Part shown: positions 34,695 to 43,737 of the stretch, piece by piece
Numbering within the stretch: the first letter of the stretch is position 1
Layout: each line of letters opens with the position of its first letter
DNA from: Candidatus Cacconaster stercorequi
Lineage (GTDB): Bacteria > Bacillota > Clostridia > Oscillospirales > Oscillospiraceae
Assembly: GCA_018064925.1 (NCBI GenBank)
Contig: JAGHUH010000015.1
Coordinates: 1-51,500 of the forward strand
Direction: 5' to 3'
DNA length: 51,500 bases
The notes under the pieces: model-generated
Told to the model about the DNA's origin: nothing
Database searches by the model: none
Seen by the model: only the letters and a program-made list of their open reading frames with translations
Program-made: the position numbers and the translations under genes

Positions 34695-35432
34695 TCAGAT
34701 ATTCATTAAGGGGACATGCAGTCCCGTTATGCGTTTGGCAATGTTTTCGTAAGCACGGGCGGCGTAGTAGTTATACTCCCGCAGGGGGATACCACGGTTG
34801 AGGGCGAAGAATACATCTATGTCCTCCGGTACCACGCCCAATAAGGGCAGCCCGGCGGTATCAATGGCGTCGTCGATGGTGGTGTGCATATCCTTCAGCA
34901 GCTTGCGCTGGACACGGCAGACCACCAGATGCAGCTTTCCTGCGGGGAACCGATTCAGCTCAATCACGGTGCGCTGAGCATCGCGCAGAGCGCTGATATC
35001 GGTGGTGGTGACCACAATAGCGCTGTCAGCAAAAGCGGTAGCCATCTGGAAGCCCAGACCCAGACCGGCGGAGGAGTCGATGAGGCAGTAATCGTAGCTT
35101 TCGCGGATCTCCTGAATCATTTTCTGAAATTTGCTGCGACTGATTCCGGAGGCCATGGAAGAGGTAGGGGATGCCAGAAGCTGCAGCTTGGGATACTGGG
35201 AGTGTGTCACAACAGCATCAGACAGGGTGCAGCGCCCGTCAACTACATCGGAAAAGTCCATCATTGCCTGGTCGCTGAGTCCCAATGCCAGATCCAAATT
35301 GCGCAGCATGACATCGCAGTCCATGCACAGGGTGCGGTATCCCATATCGGCCAGTGCGATACCGGTATTTGCTGCAAAGGATGTTTTGCCGGTTCCGCCT
35401 TTTCCGGAAACCACAGCGATAATTTTACCCAT
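34695..35432 (-). CDS. minD: MinD-like septum-site ATPase
   Basis: This encodes a 245-aa deviant Walker A ATPase (VVSGKGGTGKTSFAANTGIAL, residues 8 onward) with DCDVMLRNLDLALGL and DSSAGLGLGF, typical of MinD rather than ParA. MinD positions the division inhibitor MinC at the membrane. The extreme C-terminus, ITGLHVPLMNI, is short and only weakly amphipathic compared with the classic MinD membrane-targeting helix. Neither minC nor minE is in the window, so its partners are elsewhere or it acts differently. Confidence 0.83.
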   Translation of the reverse strand: MGKIIAVVSGKGGTGKTSFAANTGIALADMGYRTLCMDCDVMLRNLDLALGLSDQAMMDFSDVVDGRCTLSDAVVTHSQYPKLQLLASPTSSMASGISRSKFQKMIQEIRESYDYCLIDSSAGLGLGFQMATAFADSAIVVTTTDISALRDAQRTVIELNRFPAGKLHLVVCRVQRKLLKDMHTTIDDAIDTAGLPLLGVVPEDIDVFFALNRGIPLREYNYYAARAYENIAKRITGLHVPLMNI

Positions 35433-35471
35433 AGTTATACCTCGCTTAATAGGGTGGTGGGGGAGCGCTTC

Positions 35472-36167
35472 TCACAGGGGCGCTTTTTTGATCCGGGCAA
35501 ATGCGCGGGGGAATGCCGCCGGAGTGGGCTTTACCTTTTGAATGACGACCACCCGGTGCCGGATTTCGGTTTGCGGAATGGTGTAGTCCACGATGTCTCC
35601 CACACGGCCGCCCAACTGGGCAATGGCGCTTTTGGCGGCATGGATCTCCTCGTCGGAATCCACGGACTTCATGGCCAGAAATATGCCGCCTACCTTCACC
35701 AGCGGCAGGGCCAGCTCACAAAGAACATTCAGTTGCGCCACAGCGCGGGAGGTGGCAATATCAAACTGTTCCCGGTGTGACGCGGCGAACTCTTCGGCTC
35801 GGTCATGTACGCAGGCAACACGCTGCAGCGCCATGGCGTTGCAGACCTCCTGCAGCCATGTGACGCGCTTGCCCAGACTGTCCAGCAGCGTCAGGTCGAA
35901 ATCACTTTCCAGAATACGCAGGGGCATACCGGGCAGCCCGGCGCCGGTGCCCACATCCACCACGCGTTTGCCGCGAAAATCGGCTATTTTCAAAAGCTGC
36001 GCGCTGTCCAGCAAATGCAGCCGCGCCACATCTGCCGGATCCGTAATAGCGGTCAGATTCATGACCTGATTTTTCTCCAGCAGACGGCGCGCGTACTCCT
36101 CCAGTATCGGAACGCGGTCTGTTGGAAGATCCAGCGCCGTCAAACCGGCGTTGAGAATCTTATTCAT
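35472..36167 (-). CDS. rsmG: 16S rRNA G527 methyltransferase RsmG
   Basis: This encodes a 231-aa SAM-dependent methyltransferase (GidB) that modifies G527 of 16S rRNA. The SAM loop VDVGTGAGLPGMPL, LLDSLGKRVTWLQEV and the ATSRAVAQLNVL motif are present. Loss of RsmG gives low-level streptomycin resistance in other bacteria. Its 5' end overlaps mscL by 8 bp. In B. subtilis rsmG lies upstream of parAB near jag; here it is downstream of parAB and on the other side of oriC. Confidence 0.96.
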   Translation of the reverse strand: MNKILNAGLTALDLPTDRVPILEEYARRLLEKNQVMNLTAITDPADVARLHLLDSAQLLKIADFRGKRVVDVGTGAGLPGMPLRILESDFDLTLLDSLGKRVTWLQEVCNAMALQRVACVHDRAEEFAASHREQFDIATSRAVAQLNVLCELALPLVKVGGIFLAMKSVDSDEEIHAAKSAIAQLGGRVGDIVDYTIPQTEIRHRVVVIQKVKPTPAAFPRAFARIKKAPL

Positions 36168-36591
36168 TCTTGTTGCTTTCCTTCAGCAGGTCGCGGATCT
36201 CGGAGAGCAGCTCTTCGGAGGTGGGGCCTGCAGGTGCTTCGGGAGCGGGCTCTTCGGGCTTCTTCAACTTGTTGATGGCCTTGATGACCAGGAAGATCAC
36301 AAAGGCGATGATGATGAAGTTGAGGATCACGGAGATCAGATTACCGAAATTGACAGCCACTTCAGCGACAAAATTGGGATCGCCCTCAACACCGACACCG
36401 GGCTTCAGGATCCACTTCCAGGCGGAGAAATCAAGACCGCCGGTGAGCATGGAGATCAGGGGCATGATGATGTCGTTGACCAGGGAGGTGGTGATAGCGC
36501 CGAAAGCGCCGCCGATGACAACGCCGACAGCCAGGTCAATCACATTGCCGCGCATGGCAAATTCTTTAAATTCGTTCAAAAACTTTTTCAT
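36160..36591 (-). CDS. mscL: Large-conductance mechanosensitive channel
   Basis: This encodes a 143-aa channel that opens under membrane tension to release solutes after osmotic downshock. The N-terminal amphipathic helix KKFLNEFKEFAMRGNVIDLA, pore span VGVVIGGAFGAITTSLVNDIIMP, second span (VILNFIIIAFVIFLVIKAINKL) and charged C-terminal helix bundle are all clear. It overlaps rsmG. Confidence 0.97.
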   Translation of the reverse strand: MKKFLNEFKEFAMRGNVIDLAVGVVIGGAFGAITTSLVNDIIMPLISMLTGGLDFSAWKWILKPGVGVEGDPNFVAEVAVNFGNLISVILNFIIIAFVIFLVIKAINKLKKPEEPAPEAPAGPTSEELLSEIRDLLKESNKNE

Positions 36592-36641
36592 TTTCCTTCT
36601 CCTTTAATTACACCTTGTATATTTCGCGATGGATATTACAA

Positions 36642-37964
36642 TTAGTTTTTAGGAATAATGACTTCTTTGCCGCCCATGTAAGGCTGAAGGACCTTGGGAA
36701 TCAGCACGGAGCCGTCGGGCTGCAGGTTGTTCTCCAGGAAAGCGATCAGCATACGGGGAGGTGCCACGCAGGTGTTGTTCAGGGTGTGGCACAGCTGCAT
36801 CTTGCCGTTTTCGTCCTTGTAGCGGATCTTCAGGCGGCGGGCCTGCGCGTCGCCCAGATTGGAGCAGGAGCAGACCTCGAAGTACTTCTGCTGACGGGGA
36901 GACCATGCCTCGATGTCGCAGGACTTGCACTTCAGGTCGGCCAGATCGCCGGAGCAGCATTCCAGCTGACGCACGGGAATATCCAGAGAGCGGAACAGCT
37001 CTACGCTGTAATTCCACAGTTTTTCGTACCATTCCTTGGACTCCTCGGGCTTGCACACCACGATCATTTCCTGCTTTTCAAACTGATGGATACGATAGAT
37101 GCCGCGCTCCTCGATGCCGTGGGCGCCCTTTTCCTTGCGGAAGCAGGGGGAGTAGGAGGTCAGCGTCTGGGGCAGCTTGTCCGAGGGAACGATCTGGTCA
37201 ATGAACTTGCCAATCATGGAGTGTTCGCTGGTGCCGATGAGATAGAGGTCCTCACCCTCGATCTTATACATCATGGCATCCATATCGGTCTGGCTCATCA
37301 CGCCCTCCACCACATTGCCGTGGATCATGAAGGGGGGGATGCAGTAGGTGAAGCCCTTGTCAATCATGAAGTCACGGCCATAGGCCAGTACGGCCTCGTG
37401 CAGGCGTGCGATGTCGCCCAGCAGATAGTAGAAACCGTTGCCGGACACGCGGCCGGCGGCGTCCATATCAATGCCGTCGAAGCGCTCCATAATCTCGGTG
37501 TGGTAGGGGATCTCAAAGTTGGGCACGGTTGCCTCGCCGAAACGCTGCACCTCCACATTGCAGCTGTCATCGGGGCCGATGGGCACGCTGTCGTCGATGA
37601 TCTGGGGGATCACCAGCATGATGCGGTTCAGCTCCTCGGTGACCTGGGCGATGCGCTCGTCCAGCTCGGCCATGCGGTCGGCGTTGGCCTTGACGGCGGC
37701 GTTGTTGGCCTCGATCTGGGATTGCAGCTCGGTCTTGCGGGCCTCGTCGGTGCACTTTTTCAGCTGGCCGTACAGCGGGCCGTTGGCCTTGCTGAGCTTG
37801 TTGCGCTCGGCTTTCAGCGCGTCACCCTCTTGAATGGCCTGACGCTTTTCGGCGTCCAAAGCGATGGCCTGATCCACCAGCGGCAGTTTGGCGTCCTGGA
37901 ACTTCTTGCGGATATTTTCCTTGACGGCTTCGGGATTTTCCCGGACAAAGCGGATATCAAGCAT
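36642..37964 (-). CDS. serS: Seryl-tRNA synthetase
   Basis: This encodes a 440-aa class II synthetase. The N-terminal long coiled-coil arm (about residues 30-105) contacts the extra arm of tRNA-Ser. The catalytic core shows LYLIGTSEHSMIGKF, the motif 2 region SPCFRKEKGAHGIEERGIYRIHQFEK, and the motif 3 region NNTCVAPPRMLIAFLENNLQ. No T-box is seen in front of it, unlike the other synthetase genes in this window. It lies between parB and mscL. Confidence 0.97.
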   Translation of the reverse strand: MLDIRFVRENPEAVKENIRKKFQDAKLPLVDQAIALDAEKRQAIQEGDALKAERNKLSKANGPLYGQLKKCTDEARKTELQSQIEANNAAVKANADRMAELDERIAQVTEELNRIMLVIPQIIDDSVPIGPDDSCNVEVQRFGEATVPNFEIPYHTEIMERFDGIDMDAAGRVSGNGFYYLLGDIARLHEAVLAYGRDFMIDKGFTYCIPPFMIHGNVVEGVMSQTDMDAMMYKIEGEDLYLIGTSEHSMIGKFIDQIVPSDKLPQTLTSYSPCFRKEKGAHGIEERGIYRIHQFEKQEMIVVCKPEESKEWYEKLWNYSVELFRSLDIPVRQLECCSGDLADLKCKSCDIEAWSPRQQKYFEVCSCSNLGDAQARRLKIRYKDENGKMQLCHTLNNTCVAPPRMLIAFLENNLQPDGSVLIPKVLQPYMGGKEVIIPKN

Positions 37965-38005
37965 AAATCAAAATACCTCTTTCTTTTTATTTGACAAAGT
38001 GTTGA

Positions 38006-38872
38006 TTATTTCGTTTTTAATGTGTGCAGGGCATCCAGCAGGTTGTTCAGGTCGTCCACATCGTAATACTCCAATTCGATGCGGCCCTTTTTGCGGCCGG
38101 ATACGATTTTGCAGCCGCGACCCAGCTTGCTGCTGAGCTCCTTGGCGGCTTCCTCGGCATAATTTACGGAAATGCCGGGCTTTGTGGGCTTTTCCCTGCT
38201 CTCGGCGGTGAGTTTTTTCACCAGCAGCTCGGTCTGACGCACGGACAAATCACCCTTTAAAATGGCAGTGGCGGCAGATTCCTGCATTTCGGGGGAGAGG
38301 GGAAGGATGGTGCGAGCGTGTCCGTTGGACAGGCGTCCATCCTCCACCATGGCGCGTACCGGCTCGCACAGATGCAGCAGACGCAGAGCGTTGGCCACCA
38401 CGCTGCGGGATTTACCCACGCGCTGTGCGGTTTCCTCCTGCGTCAGATTGTACTGCGTCATCAGGGAATGATAGCCCTCGGCCTCTTCAATGGGGTTCAG
38501 ATCCTCCCGCTGCAGGTTTTCGATCATGGCCAGCTCCATGGCTTTGCGGTCATCAGCTTCGACGACAATGGCGGGTACCTCACTCAAGCCGGCCATGCGG
38601 GCGGCACGCCAACGGCGCTCACCGGCGATGATCTGATAGTAGCCGGATTGCAGCTTGCGTACGGTTAGGGGTTGGATAATGCCGTGCTCCCGGATGGAGT
38701 CGGCCAGATCAGCCAGTGCATCGGGATCAAATTGTTTGCGGGGTTGGGCGGAGCAGCTCTCCACCTGGCTGATGGGCAGATACAGACTATTCTTTTCTTC
38801 CTGCGTTTCCATCACATCGTCGCCCAACAGGGCGGCCAGACCTTTGCCAAGGCCCTTTGACGCGGATGCCAT
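38006..38872 (-). CDS. parB: Chromosome partitioning protein ParB
   Basis: This encodes a 288-aa ParB/Spo0J CTPase clamp that loads at parS sites and spreads, recruiting SMC to the origin. The N-terminal LGKGLAALLG, box I (EHGIIQPLTVR), GERRWRAARMAGL, ENLQREDLNPIEEA and the HTH (LTQEETAQRVGKSRSVVANALRLL) are in order, with a C-terminal dimer domain. I chose ATG 38872; a GTG at 38881 is too close to the ribosome site. It lies directly after parA. Confidence 0.96.
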   Translation of the reverse strand: MASASKGLGKGLAALLGDDVMETQEEKNSLYLPISQVESCSAQPRKQFDPDALADLADSIREHGIIQPLTVRKLQSGYYQIIAGERRWRAARMAGLSEVPAIVVEADDRKAMELAMIENLQREDLNPIEEAEGYHSLMTQYNLTQEETAQRVGKSRSVVANALRLLHLCEPVRAMVEDGRLSNGHARTILPLSPEMQESAATAILKGDLSVRQTELLVKKLTAESREKPTKPGISVNYAEEAAKELSSKLGRGCKIVSGRKKGRIELEYYDVDDLNNLLDALHTLKTK

Positions 38873-38894
38873 AGGCGGCACACTCCTTTCGTTA

Positions 38895-39656
38895 TTATGT
38901 ATCGTTGTTCTTCCTTAAAAACTCTTTTGCCAGATTGTTGTACGCCTCTGCGCCGCGGCAACTGCGGTCGTAAGCGGTAATGGGTTTTCCGTGGCTGGGT
39001 GCTTCGCTGAGCCGGACATTGCGGGGGATCACCGTGGAGTAGACCTTTCCGGGGAAGAAGCGCTTGACCTCCTGAGCAACCTGCAGCGCCAGATTGGTGC
39101 GCCCGTCAAACATGGTCAGCAGAACACCCTCGATCTCCAACCGGGGATTCATTTTGCGGCGGACAATGCGCACGGTGTTCATCAGGTCGCTGAGCCCCTC
39201 CAGCGCATAGTATTCGCCTTGCACCGGCACAATCAGCGAATCAGCGGCGCACAGCGCGTTCAGCGTCAGCAGCTCCAGGGATGGGGGACAGTCGATCATC
39301 ATGTAATCGTAGCGGTCGCCTACCTCATCCAAAGCAGCTTTCAGCAAAAACTGACGCTTGTCCATCTCGATCATTTCGATGCCGGCACCTGCCAATGCTT
39401 TGCTGCTTGGCAGCACATCGCCATAGGGGGTGGTAACCAATACCTGTTCGGGTTTTACGCCGTTAATCAGTACATCGTACACGCCGTTGGACACGGACTT
39501 GTCCACGCCCATGCCGGAGGTGGAGTTGGCCTGCGGGTCAAAATCACACAGCAATACGCGCTTGCCGGCGGCTTTTAGTGCGGCGGTCAAATTGACGCAG
39601 GTGGTGGTTTTGCCCACGCCGCCCTTTTGGTTCACAATTGCAACGATCTTTGCCAC
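38895..39656 (-). CDS. parA: Chromosome partitioning ATPase ParA/Soj
   Basis: This encodes a 253-aa deviant Walker A ATPase (NQKGGVGKTTTCVNLTAAL, residues 9 onward) with DFDPQANSTSGMG and DCPPSLELLTLNAL, typical of Soj/ParA. It works with ParB to segregate origins and, in B. subtilis, Soj also regulates DnaA. The start is GTG with AAGGAGG upstream. It has its own promoter at 39694-39721, and two parS-like sites lie within 160 bp. Confidence 0.96.
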   Translation of the reverse strand: MAKIVAIVNQKGGVGKTTTCVNLTAALKAAGKRVLLCDFDPQANSTSGMGVDKSVSNGVYDVLINGVKPEQVLVTTPYGDVLPSSKALAGAGIEMIEMDKRQFLLKAALDEVGDRYDYMMIDCPPSLELLTLNALCAADSLIVPVQGEYYALEGLSDLMNTVRIVRRKMNPRLEIEGVLLTMFDGRTNLALQVAQEVKRFFPGKVYSTVIPRNVRLSEAPSHGKPITAYDRSCRGAEAYNNLAKEFLRKNNDT

Positions 39657-39693
39657 GGCCGCTGCCCTCCTTTTTTGTGTACAATAATAATAT

Positions 39694-39721
39694 AGTATAA
39701 CACAAAGAAAAAATCATTCAA
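39694..39721 (-). promoter_or_regulatory. Promoter of parAB
   Basis: TTGAAT (39716-39721) is 16 bp from TATACT (39694-39699) on the minus strand. The first parS-like site begins 33 bp upstream of it, so ParB could influence its use. Confidence 0.65.
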
Positions 39722-39753
39722 TAGAAAATCAAAGAAAAATTGAATTTCACAAA

Positions 39754-39769
39754 TGTTTCACATGAAACA
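39754..39769. promoter_or_regulatory. parS site 1
   Basis: TGTTTCACATGAAACA differs from the consensus parS TGTTTCACGTGAAACA at one base. It lies just upstream of parAB. Confidence 0.9.
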
Positions 39770-39783
39770 ATCCGGAAATAAGA

Positions 39784-39827
39784 AACAGGCTGGAGAATGT
39801 TTCATGTGAAACATTCTCCAGCCTGTT
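39784..39827. terminator. Terminator-like palindrome with parS site 2 at its centre
   Basis: A 44-bp palindrome with 21-bp perfect arms around a TG centre starts 2 bp after the GH13 stop codon. On the minus strand it is followed by TTTCTTATTT, so it should work as a terminator for the amylase gene. Its middle 16 bp (39798-39813), TGTTTCATGTGAAACA, is one base from consensus parS. Confidence 0.85.
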
Positions 39828-39828
39828 A

Positions 39829-41679
39829 TCAAATCAGAAGCAACCCGCTGACAGGGGGGAGGGTCAGGCGAAGAAGACCGCCCCGCGCAAGGAACTGCTG
39901 ACCGGTCAGCGCATCGGCTACCAACTGCTGTTCGCAGGGGAGGGTGACGGTCAGCGCATCCCGTCCGGCGTTCATGGCGATGAGGGTAATTTCATCGTCG
40001 TATTGGCGCTGCAAAACAAGCCCACCGCCCTGTGCGTGCAGATAGTCAATGCTGCCGCATTGCAGAGAGAGCCGCTCTTTGCGCAGCTTGCCCAGCGTGC
40101 GGTAAAAATCCAACAGCGTGTCGTTTTCGTGCCCCCATGGGAAGGTGCCGCGGTTAAAGGGGTCCTCAAAGCCCTGCATCCCCGCCTCGTCGCCGTAATA
40201 GATGGTCGGCGAGCCGGGAAAGGCGTACAGCAGCATGGCGCCCAACCGCAGCCGAGACAGACCCAATTGCTGTTCCTCATCGGACAGGCGGTAGCAGGCA
40301 CGCTTGTCGCGGGTATCGGTGTCGGCATCGGGGGAGAGCCCCAGCAGCGTCAGAATACGGGGCGTATCGTGGGTGCCCAGAAAGTTCATGGCACCGTAAT
40401 AGGCATTCGGCGGATAATGTTCGCGCAGGGATTCCATGACCTCACGGAAATCTGCCGCATCGCCGCCTGTCAGCCACGCCAGCGCGGCGTTGCGGAAGGG
40501 ATAGTTCATCAGCCCGTGGGTCTCATTGCCCAGCAGGTAGCGGCGGCGTTGGGAATAGGCAATTTTGTTGCTGCCGTCCTCCCACACCTCGCCCAGCAAA
40601 TAGCTATCGGGTCGCTCCTCCGTCATAACCTGACGAATCTGGGCAATAAAATCATCCGGCAGCTCGTCTGCCACATCCAGCCGCCAGCCGGAAGCACCGC
40701 AGCGCAGCCAATGCCGCACCACGCTGTTTTCGCCGGAAATGATGAAGTCCCGGTAGCTCGGGTGGTTTTCGTTGACGGCAGGCAGCGTTTTGATACCCCA
40801 CCATGCGTCGTAATTATCAGGCCAGGGGTGGAAGCTGTACCATGCGGCAAAGGGGGAATCGGTACTCTGTGCCGCGCCCAGTTCCGGATAGAAGCCGTTG
40901 GCGTTAAAATAGCGGCTGACCGAGCCGGTGTGGTTGAATACTCCGTCCAGCATCACCCGCATCCCGCGGCGCTCCGCTTCGCGGCACAGCAGGCGAAAAT
41001 CCTCCTCGGTGCCCAGCATGGGGTCAATACGCAGATAATCGGCGGTATTGTAGCGATGGTTGCTGGCCGATTCAAAAATCGGGCAGAGATACAGCGTGGT
41101 CACCGACAGGCCTTGCAGATAATCCAGCTTGCTGATAATTCCCGCCAGACTACCGCCGTAAAAGTCGCAGTTGCGAATTTCGCCCTGTGCGTCCGGCAGG
41201 TACTCCATGGGCTCATCCCACCGTTGATGTATGGTGCGATTGCCCACCAGCCCCGCGGGATCGGGAATGGCAGTGCGGCAAAAGCGGTCTGGAAATATCT
41301 GGTAGCTTATACCACGGCCAAACCATTGCGGTGTCTGACTTTCTGCGCTGTAAACGGTCTGTTGCCAGCACTGCATTTCCTGCCGACTGCCCGTGCCGTT
41401 GCGTCCCAGATAAGCCACGGAGCCGTCCTGATACGCCAGACGAAAACCGTACCAGATCAGCTCCGGAGCACTGGGTGCAGTCAGCGTGCCGGTATAGAAA
41501 TTGTCCTGCCGGGAAAGAGGGAGTTCCTCGTCAACATAGGCAAACTCCCGGAACAGCAGCATGGTGCAGGCGGTCACAGACGGATCGGGAAAAAGGGTAA
41601 AGGAAATTTCGGTGCCGCAGGGAACGGCACCGAAAGGGGATTTACATTTTTCATTGCGGGAGTCAAAGACGGAGGTCAT
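39829..41679 (-). CDS. GH13 alpha-amylase family protein
   Basis: This encodes a 616-aa glycoside hydrolase family 13 protein resembling neopullulanase/cyclomaltodextrinase enzymes. The N-terminal beta domain (residues 1-115) precedes the (beta/alpha)8 barrel. GVFNHTG, GWRLDVADELP (nucleophile Asp, near residue 335), LGEVWEDGS (acid Glu, near 365) and LGTHDTPRIL (near 436) are all intact. No signal peptide is seen, so it probably acts on maltodextrins or glycogen inside the cell. It lies 9 bp after the PBP2 gene, an unusual partner. Confidence 0.92.
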   Translation of the reverse strand: MTSVFDSRNEKCKSPFGAVPCGTEISFTLFPDPSVTACTMLLFREFAYVDEELPLSRQDNFYTGTLTAPSAPELIWYGFRLAYQDGSVAYLGRNGTGSRQEMQCWQQTVYSAESQTPQWFGRGISYQIFPDRFCRTAIPDPAGLVGNRTIHQRWDEPMEYLPDAQGEIRNCDFYGGSLAGIISKLDYLQGLSVTTLYLCPIFESASNHRYNTADYLRIDPMLGTEEDFRLLCREAERRGMRVMLDGVFNHTGSVSRYFNANGFYPELGAAQSTDSPFAAWYSFHPWPDNYDAWWGIKTLPAVNENHPSYRDFIISGENSVVRHWLRCGASGWRLDVADELPDDFIAQIRQVMTEERPDSYLLGEVWEDGSNKIAYSQRRRYLLGNETHGLMNYPFRNAALAWLTGGDAADFREVMESLREHYPPNAYYGAMNFLGTHDTPRILTLLGLSPDADTDTRDKRACYRLSDEEQQLGLSRLRLGAMLLYAFPGSPTIYYGDEAGMQGFEDPFNRGTFPWGHENDTLLDFYRTLGKLRKERLSLQCGSIDYLHAQGGGLVLQRQYDDEITLIAMNAGRDALTVTLPCEQQLVADALTGQQFLARGGLLRLTLPPVSGLLLI

Positions 41680-41688
41680 GGGAAGTCC

Positions 41689-43707
41689 TCATTTCAGCAG
41701 AGTGTTTTCGCCAACCACCACGGTGGCGATCTCCTTGCGGGAGAAATAGGCGTTCAGAATATCCACGGCGGTATCGGCCAGCGCGCTGCCGGAGCCGCCC
41801 TTTTCGATGACCACCGATACGGCAATCTGCGGATCGTCATAGGGGGCGTAGCAAATGAACACGCCGTTGGCAATATCGGTACCAATCTGTGCCGAGCCGG
41901 TCTTGGCGGCGGCGTCTACCACACAGCGTGAGAAGGAGCCGTACAGACTGCCGGTGGTCAGGTTATGCATACCGGTGCGGATGGCCTCCTTGGTGCTCTC
42001 GCTCATCTTCACGGTATTCAGCGGTTCCTTATCATAGACATACACGGTGGAGGAATTATCGTAGGTTTTCACATTTTTCAGCAGATGTGCGGCATAGTGA
42101 TCGCCGCCGCCTGCCAGAGTGGCGGCGTAGTTGGCAATCTGCAGTGGGGTAAACAGGTTGTAGCTTTGGCCGATGGCGGCCGTAATGGTCTGGCCGTCAG
42201 TCCAATCCAGCTCATTTTCCTCGGCATATTCCGGTGAAGCCAGCACGCCGGGGTTATCACCGATCTCAATACCGGTATGCTGCCCCAGACCAAACTGGGT
42301 AGCATAGTCATCCAGCGTTTTGATGCCGGTCAGGCGGCCAACCTCGTAGAAGAAGTAGTTGCACGACACGGTAATAGCCTCTGTAACATTGACGCTGCCG
42401 TGGGTACCACCGCCTTCGTTGTAGATCCAACAGCAGGGCTGGGGGTATTCGTAATAGGTATAGATACCTTGGTCAAGAATGGTGGTGTAGGGGGTGATCA
42501 CACCGGTCTCCAACGCTGCCACAGAAGTGCAGGGCTTGAAAGTGGAGCCGGGGGCATAGGTGCCGTCAATGGCGCGGTTGAACAGGGGCAGACGCTCATC
42601 CTTCAGCAGCTCGTCATATTTTTCGCTGTAAGTGGCAGGGTCAAAGGAGGGATAGGAGGCCAGCGCCAGCACTTCGCCGGAGCCGACGGCTACCACCGCC
42701 GCTGCGCCGCCGCGTTGTCTGCCATCGGCGGCATTCATACTGTCGATGGTGCCGGCCAGCGAATCCTCGGCGGCTTTTTGCAGGTCGATATCCAGTGTCA
42801 GCGACACGGTATTGCCGGGTTGCGGCTCTTTCGTGTACACCTCGCCGCTGAGCTTGCCGCTTGCGTCGGTGGTCAGCAGTCGTGTGCCGTTGGTGCCGTG
42901 AAGGTATTCCTCAAAGGCTTCTTCCACGCCGCCCTTGCCCACCAGAGCATTCATAGAATACCCCATGGCATCGTATTTATCCCAATCCTCGCTGTAAATG
43001 GGGCCGATCTGCCCCAGGATGTGGGCGGCATAGGTGGTATTATACACGCGGGCAGAGGAGGTACCGGTGGAAACGCCGACATAATTGCCGTCCATCACCT
43101 GACTGATCAACTCCACGGTAACATCCTTGGCAAAAACATAATCGGATTCGGAGTAGTCCGCCAGCGCCAGCTCGTAGCGCACGCCGATGATTTGGCGAGC
43201 CTGCTTGTCGGTGTAGGTACTGCCAAGCTCATAGTTTTCCCGCAGCTTTTTCATCATAGCAGGTGCTTTCAGACCCGAAACGGAGATCTCCTGATCATCC
43301 AGATAGTTTTTGAACACACCGCCGGTGACATAACCGGTAAAGGTGTAGGGTGTTTTGCTGGAAACAGGAAAGGTATCCTGCCATTTGACCTTGTTTTTCT
43401 GGCACAGCTGGATCAGACGCCAGATAGCGGCGTTGGTCTCGGCGTTGTCGGCAAAATCGTCATCGGAAAACTTCAGCGTGTAGGTCAGACGATTGCTGAC
43501 CAGCACCTTGCCGTTTCGGTCGGTGATGATGCCGCGCGATGCTTCGATGGTCTCCGTGGTGGCGTTGCTGGACAGGGATTGGGCGCGGTATTCGCTGCCG
43601 TGTACCACCTGGGTGTTGTACAGCACCAGAAAGTACAGCAATACCACCAGACACACAAAGCCGATCAGCAGCTGCAGGCGGAGCTTGACAGGTTGTGTTT
43701 TTTTCAT
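41689..43707 (-). CDS. mrdA: Penicillin-binding protein 2 (elongasome transpeptidase)
   Basis: This encodes a 672-aa class B PBP, anchored by an N-terminal span (QLLIGFVCLVVLLYFLVLYN). A pedestal domain follows, then the transpeptidase domain with SxxK (APGSTFKP, near residue 388), SxN (SCN, near 447) and KTG (AKTGSA, near 602). It crosslinks peptidoglycan during side-wall growth and partners RodA and MreCD. The position right after mreD supports this assignment. Confidence 0.95.
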   Translation of the reverse strand: MKKTQPVKLRLQLLIGFVCLVVLLYFLVLYNTQVVHGSEYRAQSLSSNATTETIEASRGIITDRNGKVLVSNRLTYTLKFSDDDFADNAETNAAIWRLIQLCQKNKVKWQDTFPVSSKTPYTFTGYVTGGVFKNYLDDQEISVSGLKAPAMMKKLRENYELGSTYTDKQARQIIGVRYELALADYSESDYVFAKDVTVELISQVMDGNYVGVSTGTSSARVYNTTYAAHILGQIGPIYSEDWDKYDAMGYSMNALVGKGGVEEAFEEYLHGTNGTRLLTTDASGKLSGEVYTKEPQPGNTVSLTLDIDLQKAAEDSLAGTIDSMNAADGRQRGGAAAVVAVGSGEVLALASYPSFDPATYSEKYDELLKDERLPLFNRAIDGTYAPGSTFKPCTSVAALETGVITPYTTILDQGIYTYYEYPQPCCWIYNEGGGTHGSVNVTEAITVSCNYFFYEVGRLTGIKTLDDYATQFGLGQHTGIEIGDNPGVLASPEYAEENELDWTDGQTITAAIGQSYNLFTPLQIANYAATLAGGGDHYAAHLLKNVKTYDNSSTVYVYDKEPLNTVKMSESTKEAIRTGMHNLTTGSLYGSFSRCVVDAAAKTGSAQIGTDIANGVFICYAPYDDPQIAVSVVIEKGGSGSALADTAVDILNAYFSRKEIATVVVGENTLLK

Positions 43708-43737
43708 AAAGGGGCCTCCTTCCGGAAGGAAAAACGA

